Source: Xenoacremonium recifei (taxonomy: Eukaryota > Ascomycota > Sordariomycetes > Hypocreales > Nectriaceae). Taken from it: a DNA stretch of 20,734 bases. The notes under the pieces were generated by a model. That model saw nothing but the letters and a program-made list of their open reading frames with translations. It ran no database searches and had not been told where the DNA came from. The DNA lies in the NCBI GenBank assembly GCA_012184525.1, contig WOFQ01000158.1, forward strand, positions 1 through 20,734, read 5' to 3'. Shown piece by piece: positions 9,305 to 18,403 of the stretch. A program made the position numbers and the translations under genes. Positions within the stretch are counted from its first letter, which is position 1, and every line of letters begins with the position of its first letter.

Positions 9305-11393
9305 ATGGTGTTCTACTCCCCTCCATGGGTCCCCACGCTTTCTTCAGGTAGGCTTGCGTTGCAAGCGCCTGGTTTTATTCATGACGAACTATGCAAGTCC
9401 CATACTGACCAATTCCAAGATCTTCCCGATCACATTACCATTAAGGAGTTCATGACAAGCGAACAATTTGGCCGATGGCCCATATCCACAAGCCGGGATC
9501 CCTTCACCTGTGGCCTCTCCGAGAAATCCTACTGCACAATCGAATCCCACAAGAGGATAGACCTGCTCGCTCATGCCCTCTCCAAAATCACGGGTTGGCA
9601 ACCGAACGAAGGCACATGCTGGGACAAAGTCATTTCTGTCTACTCTTATAATACTGTAAGCCCTCCCTTAGTCATCGCAATGCTCTACTCACATGCATTG
9701 TATCCATCCTCAGTTCCCGATTCCAAGCTGGGGCCATTTAAGAGACATATATTTAGCTAACATTAGTGCCGGGTTGCGCTTAGATCAATTACATCTCAGT
9801 GACACACTCTATCCATCGGCTGCCCAGCATCACTAGCATAGTTCAGGTCGCGTACTCCTTTCTAGAACTAGAGCATCAACTCAAATCTACCGGATCTAAG
9901 GTTCTGTTCACATGCGTCTCTGCTCTAAAGTCCGCGCTTGTTGCCGCAAAGGCGGCTGGTATTCCCGATGATAGAATTTTCATCCTCGAGCTTGCAGGAG
10001 AACCCAGCTTGTCCAGGTTAAGTCTGTAGGCGATCTTGTCGAATTTGGCCGTGCGCTGCCGGAACTCGATCATCTGAGATGGAATAAGGGGCAAGATGCT
10101 AGACAACTTGCGTACCTCTGTTCTTCGAGCGGGACCTCCGGACTTCCAGTATGTCACCCTCCTTTGAACCATCATACTTGCGATCGAGCATGCTAAGTGT
10201 AGACTTAGAAAGGAGTAATGATTTCACACAGGAACTTGACCTCAAATATATTTCAGGTCACGCTTCAACAGTCGGTCAGCCGCAGTATGCTAGGAGTTGA
10301 CACCCAGGCCACGCTCGGGCTGCTTCCTGTCAGCCACATCTATGGCCTCGTCGCGATTGCTCATGTTGGGGCTTGGCGAGGCGACCCGGCAAGCGTATTG
10401 CCAAAGTTCGACTTGCATCAGTATCTCGAAGCCGTTGAGAATTTCAGGATCAACCAATTTCTTGTCGTATGTCCCATATACTCACCCTTTTTCCCCCGGC
10501 GACTATCTTTTTTGCTTATTTACAGCGTGAACTAAGGTGCCTCCTATTATACTTACGATGTTGAACTACAAAGATAAGTGCCAAAAGTACGACTTGAGTA
10601 GCGTTAGATGTCTCCTTACTGGTGCAGCCTCCCTGGGCAAGGAAACAATGAACTCGCTCCTTCGCCTCTACCCAGCATGGCACATTAGGCTAGGTTATGG
10701 TTAGTAGGCCGATCTTCTCTTATATTCTTTTGTATTGAATTCATTGACACGGCTGCCAACTAAACGTTTCAAGGTTTAACTAAGACCTCCGCTGCCGCGT
10801 GCTCAACAAGCGAGCATGATATAGTGCCGGGCACTTCTGGAAGTATTGTTCCAGCCACTCGTGCGAAGATGATGAGCCAGGACGGGAAAGAATCCACGAG
10901 CATAATATACCAGGAGAATTGCTAATCCAGTCTCCTTCAGTCGTCCCAGGCTATCTAAACAACGAGCAGGCTACCACTGAGACCTTTGTATATGACGAAG
11001 ATGGCCGTTGGGTACGAACCGGAGGTGAAGTTATTGTGTCTAAGTCGCCCTTGGGCTAGGAGAATCTTACTGTAGTTGACCGTTTGAAGGAGTTGATCAA
11101 GACAAAGTTTTGTATTATACCCTACCTCTTCACCCTCTGCCCTGTCTGCCCTCATAGCACAAAGCTTCTCATCGTATATAAACTCTGGATGGCCTCTAAT
11201 GCTTTCCAATGACAAGGTCGCGGCGGACATTATGCAATATGTCAAGGATCACAAAGCGCACTACAAGTCCCTCAACTACTATGCGTATACTAGGGTGACT
11301 TTTGTATAGTCGCAATTTGCTACCCAAGCCATGTCCACATATAACGGCAGGGTGAGAGGGTCCTTGATGACTGCAGATCATCTTTTGCAATGA
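9305..11393 (+). pseudogene. Dead acyl-CoA ligase (4-coumarate-CoA-ligase-like, AMP-binding family)
   Basis: The parent enzyme would adenylate an aromatic or fatty acid and transfer it to CoA. The start is ATG 9305 (MVFYSPPWVP) and RDPFTCGLSEKSYCTIE follows. Remaining exons are about 9812-10148, 10209-10466, 10537-10699 and 10774-11393, with canonical introns of 60, 70 and 74 nt. The P-loop is readable across intron 10149-10208 (SSSGTSGLP then KGVMISHRN), as are LLPVSHIYGL and LLTGAASLGKE. Lesions are many. After 9654 the conserved stretch following YNT is scrambled. A frameshift lies near 10014 (GEPSLSR to VKSVGDLVEFGR) and another between 10895 and 10905 before PGELLIQSPSVVPGYLNN. The usual YGLTE motif reads YGLTK at 10782. 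RTGDE reads RTGGE at 11024. A TAG stands at 11057, and past 11107 the frame is lost. Near the end NGRVRG replaces the SGK catalytic-lysine region. Family assignment is firm; the substrate is unknown. Confidence 0.85.
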
Positions 11394-11758
11394 GTAAATA
11401 AATAAATAATGAAGAAAATAAAAAAAATATAAAGTAAGAAAACATTTCGGAGTGTTTATTACCCCTTATATACTTATGGAAGAACAAGTCTGATGAGAAG
11501 CAAACAGGTCGGAAGTAGACAAAGGCGAAAGAAGGCGCTGTGTGAATCGCCATGAGATCGAGGATGGCCTTAAGCGCCGGGTTGAGTCTACTTGGCAATA
11601 TCCGCGATGACTGGGCCAGCTACTTAGTTGATATATAACGAAACATATCTTAAGCATATAAATGTTGATTATTGCCCATGTTGGAGACCATGTATTGTAT
11701 TGCTTTTTTTGCTCTCTAGTAGTTCGGCTCTCCATACACAAGACTAGATCCATCCAGT
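11394..11758. other. Intergenic region between convergent genes
   Basis: AT-rich (for example 11395-11440) and containing the 3' ends of the ligase pseudogene (+) and the rhodopsin-domain gene (-). No gene seen. Confidence 0.5.
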
Positions 11759-13170
11759 CTACTCTACAAACACCTCCGTCTTACGCATAATACCCTTACT
11801 GCTTGAGTGATCGTCATCTGTTTCCGGATCTCCGGTACCTGCGGGAACACGTCTCGCGGATGCATGATATACACCTTTGTGCTTGTTGAGGGAATCGAGT
11901 CTGATACCGGGTCTAGAACTGCTCAGACCATGCTCACTCTATCAAGATCGATTAGCACACGCACAAAAACCCAGTAATAATATCTCGGACGTCTATGGCG
12001 AAACTATGGGTTGGATTGAACAGAGAGCAATATAAAATATAATAACGGCACATGGCTTCGTGAACACTCACATCTTCTGTTATCTTGTAGTTGCTTCGAT
12101 TTGATGAGCCGTAGTAAAACTTGAACAACTTTCGTAACGGAGGCAAGGAGCTCGCAATAATTCCGAGACTACATTCGATGTTTGAAGTGATACTAATTAC
12201 TCCGAGATGGTCTGCGAATTGTCCTTTAGGTTAGAATGTCTGCGGAAAAGCGAGAGGGTATGGCTTCACGTGCATCCAATCTCTGTAGGATATTTGGCTG
12301 TGTCGTAATACTTCAAATAGGGCATCCGCACACATGTGGCGATGCTGGCGAAGATTCCCAACCCTAGAATGCAGAGGACGGATATCTTTGCGCGCCGGGA
12401 CATTTGTAGTTCCACCACTATAAAGAACGGAATGATAGCGCAAGCCCAGTCTGTTACCATCTGAATGGCAGAAACAATGTAACTGACAGTCTGAAGACTG
12501 ATCTCTTTCTGGCACGTTCCACTGATAATGTACTGAGTTAGCAAAGTCATCACCACGAAAATAGGCGAACCTTACAGGGCTTGGTTCCAGGTTGCTGCGA
12601 GCGGTTTGCAATTTGCAAAAACAAAGATCAATGCAAGTATCGCTACAATGACCATGATAGACATGTTGACATATAGAGGTAAGACAACACGTCTTCGGCT
12701 GTCGAGCCGCACACAAGCAAACCCGATCGCACATTTGACGATGGTCGAAGAGATGAAATAGAGAATCTCCCAGTAGATCTGATACTCAGTCGCGCGTATT
12801 AAATAGAGTGGTGATGGAAGATCGACATCGTGGGAACCGACACCATATCGGGCAGCGAGGACGGCGAAGACAACCGCGGGTATAAATGGAAGCTGTAACG
12901 TGACTGTCAGAAATTGAGACAGACGGGGGTGTCAAGGATTGGACTACTTACGACTGCAAGCACTCCCAAGTAGTCTTCTATACCCAAGAGTCTCGTCGAC
13001 GCCCTGGTCATACCGGCGCGCACATACACACGCAATGTAACCACGACAACACTGATGATGCCCAGTACGATAGCAACAACCATGACCGCAGCACCCAAGC
13101 CCTTCGGACTGAGTGGCTTGAGGGAGTCAGCCAGAGCCTGAATCTGCCCACCCGTCATGGAGGAGGCCAT
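11759..13170 (-). CDS. Seven-helix fungal integral membrane protein (rhodopsin domain, PF20684-like), five exons
   Basis: Exons are 13170-12952, 12892-12576, 12521-12274, 12211-12072 and 11938-11759. Introns 1, 2 and 4 are GT-AG (59, 54 and 133 nt). The product is 367 aa, usual for the family. Helices are predicted near residues 27-50, 67-90, 110-134, 145-167, 190-215, 224-244 and 264-284. Family marks include LRVYVR, EDYLGVLAV, WEILYF, GTCQ after a WNQ segment, VTDWACAIIPFF, VRMPYLKYY, IECSLGIIASSLPPLRKLF and a cytoplasmic tail ending GIMRKTEVFVE. Intron 3 is odd: the frame is kept only if the exon ends at 12274 with donor GCACGT. The nearby GT (12269) shifts frame and stops within a few codons, before helix 7. 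Either this is a GC-AG intron or the gene carries one splice-site lesion. The ATG at 13170 is used because the upstream in-frame codon at 13185 is TTG. Its ligand and role are unknown. Confidence 0.8.
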
Positions 13171-13753
13171 CCTGATGAGGCCCAAGGAGCCCGTGGAATG
13201 TCAGCACTGCAAGAGTTATACCAGCAATTTATGCGCCAGATTGATGTTGGTCATGTCTTGCGACAAAGAGGTCGAGAATGCGGGAAACAAGTTAAATAGC
13301 TGGTATTGAGCTCCAACCATAACAGGACTGTCTGCATGCCGTAATATTTGTCGAAATCTGGTCTACTGTCTGACAACGCATTGTCAAGCTTCCACTGACT
13401 AGAGGGTGTTAAGCGAAAACTCTTCTCTGATTGATCACTATTTAGCGACCCCTTGATATTGCAATACAACTACCGACGTTGTAGTGTGGGATTATGATAC
13501 CAGTAATCCATTGTGAAACTCCACATACATTGGAACAGTCCGTTGGACAAATGTTGCGTTCGTTTCACCTTCCTCCAGGCCAACCAACCACCTTGTCGGT
13601 ATTTGTTAAGTTAGTGAGCAGAAGCCGGACCCCTTGATGCGATCTACCGTCAAGTTTCCAAAATGAGTTCTAAGATTCCTGTCGGGCCAACTGATCCTGC
13701 CGGGTGATCCTTCCGGAAGGACGACGTGGAGACGAGCCCCTGACTCGCTAAAA
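13171..13753. other. Upstream region of the rhodopsin-domain gene
   Basis: Presumed promoter and leader of the minus-strand membrane-protein gene. Open frames here show no family signal. A short tandem repeat and palindrome at 13691-13721 are listed separately. Confidence 0.45.
13691..13721. repeat. Two adjacent 13-mers overlapping a 14-bp perfect palindrome
   Basis: CTGATCCTGCCGG (13691-13703) is followed directly by GTGATCCTTCCGG (13704-13716), with 11 of 13 positions identical. The second copy runs into TCCTTCCGGAAGGA (13708-13721), which is its own reverse complement. The structure is visible in the sequence; no function is known. Confidence 0.6.
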
Positions 13754-14112
13754 TTACCTCAGAGACCAGAATCTTTCAGGATCAAAGTCAGACAACGAAA
13801 GCAATGAAAACGAAAACACCGTAGAATAAATAAACAGTAAGTATAAGACTTGAAAGAATACTTTATTCCAGAGGTGGTACCTTTTTAATGTATGTAAGCA
13901 AGCAACCGGTACGCGAAGTAGGCTCTTTGATCCTTCAATAGTTTGGAACCAGAACCCTTGCTTAGTGTGCAGTTCTAGACCATGGCTGTGAATCCCACCG
14001 TCATGCACGTCGCAACGTAATCGTTAGTCTTGAGCTGGGTGTCGAACTCCTTCATAACCAACAAAATCTTGGCTGCCAGGGACCCCACGTAAAGCAGGAC
14101 AAGGAGTACGTG
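13754..14112 (-). pseudogene. Possible fragment of a second rhodopsin-type membrane protein
   Basis: On the minus strand from about 14112 one frame reads HVLLVLLYVGSLAAKILLV, then QLKTNDYVATCMTVGFTAMV, then stops. This resembles helix 1, the charged loop with (D/N)DY, and helix 2 of the rhodopsin-domain family. In a second frame a later hydrophobic stretch (YHLWNKVFFQVLYLLFIYS) resembles helix 3. Start, GTC motif, later helices and C-tail are all missing, so if the reading is right it is a truncated, frameshifted relic. It lies just upstream of the P450 start, on the opposite strand. The similarity is short and could be chance. Confidence 0.28.
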
Positions 14113-14182
14113 TCTAGTAAATAAACTTTGCGTGCGCTCTTTTGCATGCATTTACCTCATCACTTTCGCACTGGGCTGCTTC

Positions 14183-15801
14183 ATGCCAGACTTGACCGTT
14201 ATGCCGTCCACGCTTCTAGCCTCTGTGGCCGTCTTGGCTGTTTATTTCATTGGGACAGCTCTTTATCAACTGTTCTTCCACCCTCTAGCCGGTATTCCTG
14301 GTCCGAAGCTATGCGCTATCAGTCGCTTACCTTATTGGATTGCCACTCTCAACGGCGAGGACGTGCGATGGATGAAGAAAATCCACGATCAATACGGCCC
14401 TATTGTCCGTTTTGGCCCTACAGACTTGAGCTATGCGGCAGGTGAAGCGTGGAATGAAATTCATGGGCCCAAAGTGACAGAGAAGGCACAGGAGTTTTCC
14501 GTGCAACCCATCAATGGTAAAAATGACCCAGCAGATGTTTTAATTTATATTTCTTTGTTCTAACCGTATTTCTTGAAAACTGTGTGTAGGCGTCCCGAGC
14601 ATGCTCACAACCACGACCGAGAACCACGCGAGGGTGCGCAGACTATTTTCACCGGCCTTTTCAGAGCGGGCTCTGAAGGAGCAGGAGCCTCTCTTCCGAA
14701 GATACGTCGACCTTCTCATGTATAAGATATCCGAAATCGGTGGGAATGGACAATTACCTGTCGACATGGCCCAGCTACTCAACTTCACCACCTTTGATAT
14801 CATGGCTGAGCTCTGCTTCGGCGAACCACTTGGCTTATTGGCAAAAAACGAGTACAGCCCCTGGGTTCGCTCCATTTTCGAGTCGCTCAAGATGCTGCCA
14901 ATTGTTTCGATGATCAACTACTATCCTATTCTTCACGCCCTATTCACACGGTTCGAACCGAAGTCTGTTACCGAACAACGGGTAACACACTGCAAGCACT
15001 CGGAAGATCGTGTCAATCGACGTCTGGAACGTGGCTCTGCCCAACCTGACGTGTGGAACCTGGTGCTTTCGGCAAAGGAAGGGAAGGGATTAACATTAAA
15101 GGAAATGCATTCCAATGCTGAGCTCTTTATGCTTGCCGGATCTGAGACAACAGGTAAGTCTGGGCCCGCAAGATTGATCCCATCAGGAGTCATCAAACGA
15201 CGGTTACTTACGCTGCCCTCTAGCCACACTCTTGAGCGGTTGTATTTATAACCTTCTCGCCTATCCTGAAAAGATGGATAAATTGCTGGGGGAAATAAAG
15301 ACTAGTTTCACCAATACCGAAGACATCACGTTCGAAAATCTTGCCGAAATGAAATACTTGAATGCGACGCTGAAGGAGGCATTGCGTATCTATCCACCAG
15401 TTCCGATTGGTAGCCCGAGAGTAGTTCCTCAGGGAGGCCAGCACATACTCGGAAAATGGATTCCTCCTGAGACACGAGTTTCTGTTCATCACTGGTCAAC
15501 ATACCAATCGGAAGCTAACTTCAAGCATGCCAGTACCTTTGCACCGGAGAGATGGCTACGGTCTAGTCCAATTTACGCAGGGGATATTCGGAATGCTCAT
15601 CAGCCGTTTGGATATGGTCCCCGAAATTGCCTGGGACAAAACATGGCCATGCACGAGATGAGGCTCATATTAGTGACGTTGCTCTACAAATATGAGCTTG
15701 AACTTTGTGAGGAGAGTCGGGACTGGACAGATCAAAAGTCGTACGCTTTATGGATAAAGAGTCCTCTGAAAATGCGCGCAGTACCAACAGCTCCCAGATA
15801 A
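14183..15801 (+). CDS. Cytochrome P450 monooxygenase, 491 aa, three exons
   Basis: Heme-thiolate monooxygenase of the microsomal type, using NADPH-P450 reductase. Exons are 14183-14516, 14590-15153 and 15224-15801; introns of 73 and 70 nt (gtaaaa...tgtag, gtaagt...ctctag) both interrupt Gly/Ala codons in phase 1. Residues 11-31 form a membrane anchor, followed by the proline-rich hinge HPLAGIPGPKL. The I-helix oxygen-binding motif AGSETT (294-299) abuts intron 2. The K-helix ExxR is E351 to R354 (KEALR), PERW is 407-410, and the heme loop FGYGPRNCLG has the axial cysteine at 435. Sequence style (HDQYGPIVRFGP, NFTTFDIMAELCFGEP) is like fungal P450s related to isotrichodermin C-15 hydroxylase (CYP65-like); the substrate is not predictable. 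The ATG at 14201 is an alternative start; the frame is open further 5' but without ATG. It appears intact, unlike the ligase 3 kb upstream. Confidence 0.92.
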
Positions 15802-16165
15802 TTAGCATAGCATGAAGGAGTAATAAGACTTGGAAATGTTTAGCTTGCATGTATACCTCTCTATGCAATGTTCTTGATAGGGTCCATGTGGCGTAAAATG
15901 CCTCTTTTACAGTAATCTTACAACTATTGGAACTCATCACCGGCGCCGCCCCCCACTTGACAGATGCGCGCGCTTGCAGACCTCGCATAGTATGTCGACT
16001 CAATATAGCCTAATAGGCCTGATGTTTTAACATGCTCCTTGCCGAAGGATCAGGGTAGTGTTTCAAATGGAGGGAAATTATTTGTCTAGAAAAACTGTTT
16101 GAGAGTACGTACGCAATCTTCAATTCATTGGGTTAGCACTCGACAAGCTATATTTAGTCTGCGCC

Positions 16166-16337
16166 ATGATATCCCGCAGCACAAAGAGTGGCCGTAGGCG
16201 AAAGTGTGGACGAAAGTCGTAAGTCAACGTACGTTGAAGTGATTAAATGCATCACAGGCCTGGACTCACCAATTATCAGGCAAGCTTCGGTCTCGGTCAT
16301 TGGTCTACGCCCAGAGGTCCACGATGGCATGAACTAG
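16166..16337 (+). pseudogene. Possible relic of a Zn2Cys6 N-terminal exon
   Basis: An ATG at 16166 begins MISRSTKSGRRRKCGRKS and ends at a canonical gtaagt donor (16219). With the ttatcag acceptor (16279) it would splice to a short second exon stopping at 16335-16337, 36 aa in all. Many fungal Zn2Cys6 regulators begin in this way (SRSTKSGC..C..RRVKC, then an intron). Here the paired cysteines are absent, so if it is related it is non-functional. Short and uncertain. Confidence 0.2.
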
Positions 16338-16759
16338 ATCGAGGAAATACTTATTAAAACTTTTAGCCAAGTCCTTATTATATTGACAAGTCTACGAGAT
16401 CTGCGGAACAAGAGATAAGGCCAGTTGAAGAAATGAATTATTGGCTAACCTTGTGTTCTGAGTAAGCAGACGAAAGCTAGCTCAGTAAAATGGAAATCGC
16501 AGCCACTAAAAGTCGTCACGCATGTATCAGAGCTGCTCTCGATCATTCGTTTAGAAAACAGTTAAAGAAATGAGAACATTCATTTGACATTAGAGCCTTT
16601 GATTTGTTGGAATAAAATGCAGAATATTGAGAGTTCTCTTGGAAAATGGTTTGTGGTTGTTTTGTTGGCGGCGCATCTGGTATGGGAAAGAGCATGATAT
16701 CGTATAATATCTTTTCACTGCGCCCATACCATCACCCAAATCACGTAATTATCATGGGG

Positions 16760-16798
16760 CCTAGGCGAGGTGCCTATGATCATTAGGCCTCACCTAGG
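16760..16798. repeat. 39-nt imperfect palindrome
   Basis: Both ends are CCTAGG followed inward by GAGG/CCTC, and the centre is around ATGATCAT. The two halves are inverted with few mismatches and almost no loop, so a hairpin or cruciform, or a dimeric binding site, is possible. No coding sequence surrounds it. Confidence 0.6.
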
Positions 16799-17481
16799 TC
16801 TATGATAGGTGGTCTTGCAAAAGGATACCTTCCAAGTGAGCCTTACAGAAACAAATTCAAATAATGTCTTACCTTACACAGCAAAACATCACTAATTCGC
16901 TCTGAGCTTCTAACAACAGCCAGTTATATCAATAGCTGGTCCCAATATCCCTCTCAATCCTGCTTTCGAGACTCGCACCTCCTTTATAAGTGATGCTCTC
17001 CTTTCGTTTGAAGGATGTCTTGGTGGACAGCTCGATCGTTTCACTTGCTCGTCAACCACATGACCAAGAGCAATAGGAGCTTATGAGCGATTGCCACACC
17101 TTTATCTATGAGAAGCAGGATGATCGGCAAGCACCTTGCCTACCGAGGTGGGAAAGCCGGCCACGCTTTTCGGGATCGTATGATGTTGTTACCTGAAAGA
17201 AATGAACTAAATATGCATCAGCGATTTACAATACGCGCTCGTTCAGGCTTCTAAAGCGGCCAAGCTAGAGTTAACGCGCTCAGACCTATATGCATATCCT
17301 ACTGCCTGAAGCGATTCGTCGTACCTATCCTATAATTAGGAAGTAAAATCATTACTAACCCGTAAAATCTGATGCCTACATGAAGCTGAGGCCCGTTGAG
17401 CAAAGTGTAATGCTCATCTAATCATTGCTTTATTAAACAGAAGAGATTCTCTGATACTCTTTTCTATGCATTGAATTCCTT

Positions 17482-17695
17482 TCACAATACTTTACTTTCG
17501 TTACAACCCGAAATACCCTTCAGGTCTGGCAAGCAAGGAAAGTATATTAGTAGAGGATTGCTGAGTGGTAGGGGACAGGCACTCACAATATGCTATCCGG
17601 CGTCGGGAATGGAGGACATTGGTCAGAAGCCCGAGCGGTAGTGCAAGGACTAGTAGACCCAGTGTAACTAGTCCGGCGTCGGAAAGGAAGTTCAT
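17482..17695 (-). CDS. Candidate small spliced gene for a 50-aa single-pass membrane peptide
   Basis: I do not recognise a family. On the minus strand ATG 17695 opens MNFLSDAGLVTLGLLVLALP, a strongly hydrophobic segment, followed by a basic cluster (HSRRRIAYYLKG). A textbook intron lies at 17526-17586: gtgagt donor, ctactaat branch region, pyrimidine-rich tract, ttgccag acceptor. Splicing 17695-17587 to 17525-17482 keeps the frame to a TGA. The charge pattern suits one transmembrane helix with a cytoplasmic basic end. An in-frame ATG at 17821 would add 42 residues. It could equally be the surviving first exon of a larger membrane enzyme such as a P450. Intron quality is the main argument for a real gene. 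Confidence 0.3.
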
Positions 17696-18154
17696 TAGTC
17701 TGGCTATTGACCGGCAATGTCTAGAACTCGGGCGCTCATGCAGGGGTTCGAACAGGGACTGAGAGTACTCCCTTACCCGTTGGAGAACTAAGGCAAAATT
17801 CGTCGGTTGGTATATATGCATAGATATACCACTTGGATGTATCAATCCTCGATGTCTTGTTAAGAAATATGAATCCTTTGTATGCTATTTGTATGAAAGA
17901 AGCTTTGATTGAAGAAGTGACAAGGGTTGGGCTCTCCATCCGTCTCGTGGAGCACAAATATGGGTCGGGGGGGGGAGGATATGAACGACTTTACGTCGCG
18001 TCCGTATCGGTTCGGAATCACCTACTACTGGCGGATAAGGCTACAATGGGCTCAGAGGGTATCCACCATGTACTGGCATACTAACATTGACGTAGTGGTC
18101 CTCATACAACCGCAGGTATACCCTTGGCTGTCCCGCGTCCCCTTCTTAAATCAA

Positions 18155-18253
18155 CCAATCGCTAGATCTGGGGAAGATCCGGGGTAAGCGTTGGATTCAT
18201 CTCCACGTCTCCGATTCAGAAATGAGCTGTCTGTGGTACTTAAACTTCCCCGC
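18155..18253 (+). promoter_or_regulatory. Cluster of CreA/Mig1-like sites and a CCAAT box upstream of the sugar transporter
   Basis: CTGGGG (18168-18173) and CCGGGG (18179-18184) fit the CreA consensus SYGGRG on the plus strand and are closely paired. CCCCGC (18248-18253) fits it on the minus strand. CCAAT is at 18155-18159. All lie 150-250 bp before the transporter ATG, so carbon catabolite repression is plausible. Six-base sites are common by chance; the pairing and position give some weight. Confidence 0.4.
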
Positions 18254-18403
18254 TGACTTGCAATTCTCTTCTTTAATTTACTTCATCTTTTCATTTCTGT
18301 CTCTGCAGGTATTATTTGCCATATCTTCCAAAGTTAAAATAGCTTCCGCATATCTCCTTGATTCACAGCCGAACAATAGAAGATATCTGGAATTACTTTA
18401 GCA

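Larger units (their letters stand above)
15802..17481. other. Long gene-poor stretch
   Basis: About 1.7 kb without a supported intact gene, AT-rich in parts. It includes the P450 3' UTR, a possible Zn-cluster relic (16166-16337) and a 39-nt imperfect palindrome (16760-16798), both listed separately. No tRNA, rRNA or transposon coding sequence was recognised. Confidence 0.5.

Noticed and set aside
9335..9415. Possible extra intron near the start of the ligase pseudogene (gtaggc donor)
   Set aside because: No convincing branch site or acceptor was found and the frame is open without it; left unsplit.
13691..13720. Similarity to rRNA ends (TGATCCTGCC and TGATCCTTCCG resemble 18S terminal sequences)
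   Set aside because: The match is only 10-11 nt, explained by one duplicated 13-mer; no rRNA sequence lies nearby.
17740..17800. Possible tRNA: GGTTCGAAC resembles a B-box
   Set aside because: The flanking bases do not pair into a T-stem (GGGG faces AGGG) and no acceptor or anticodon arm can be drawn on either strand.
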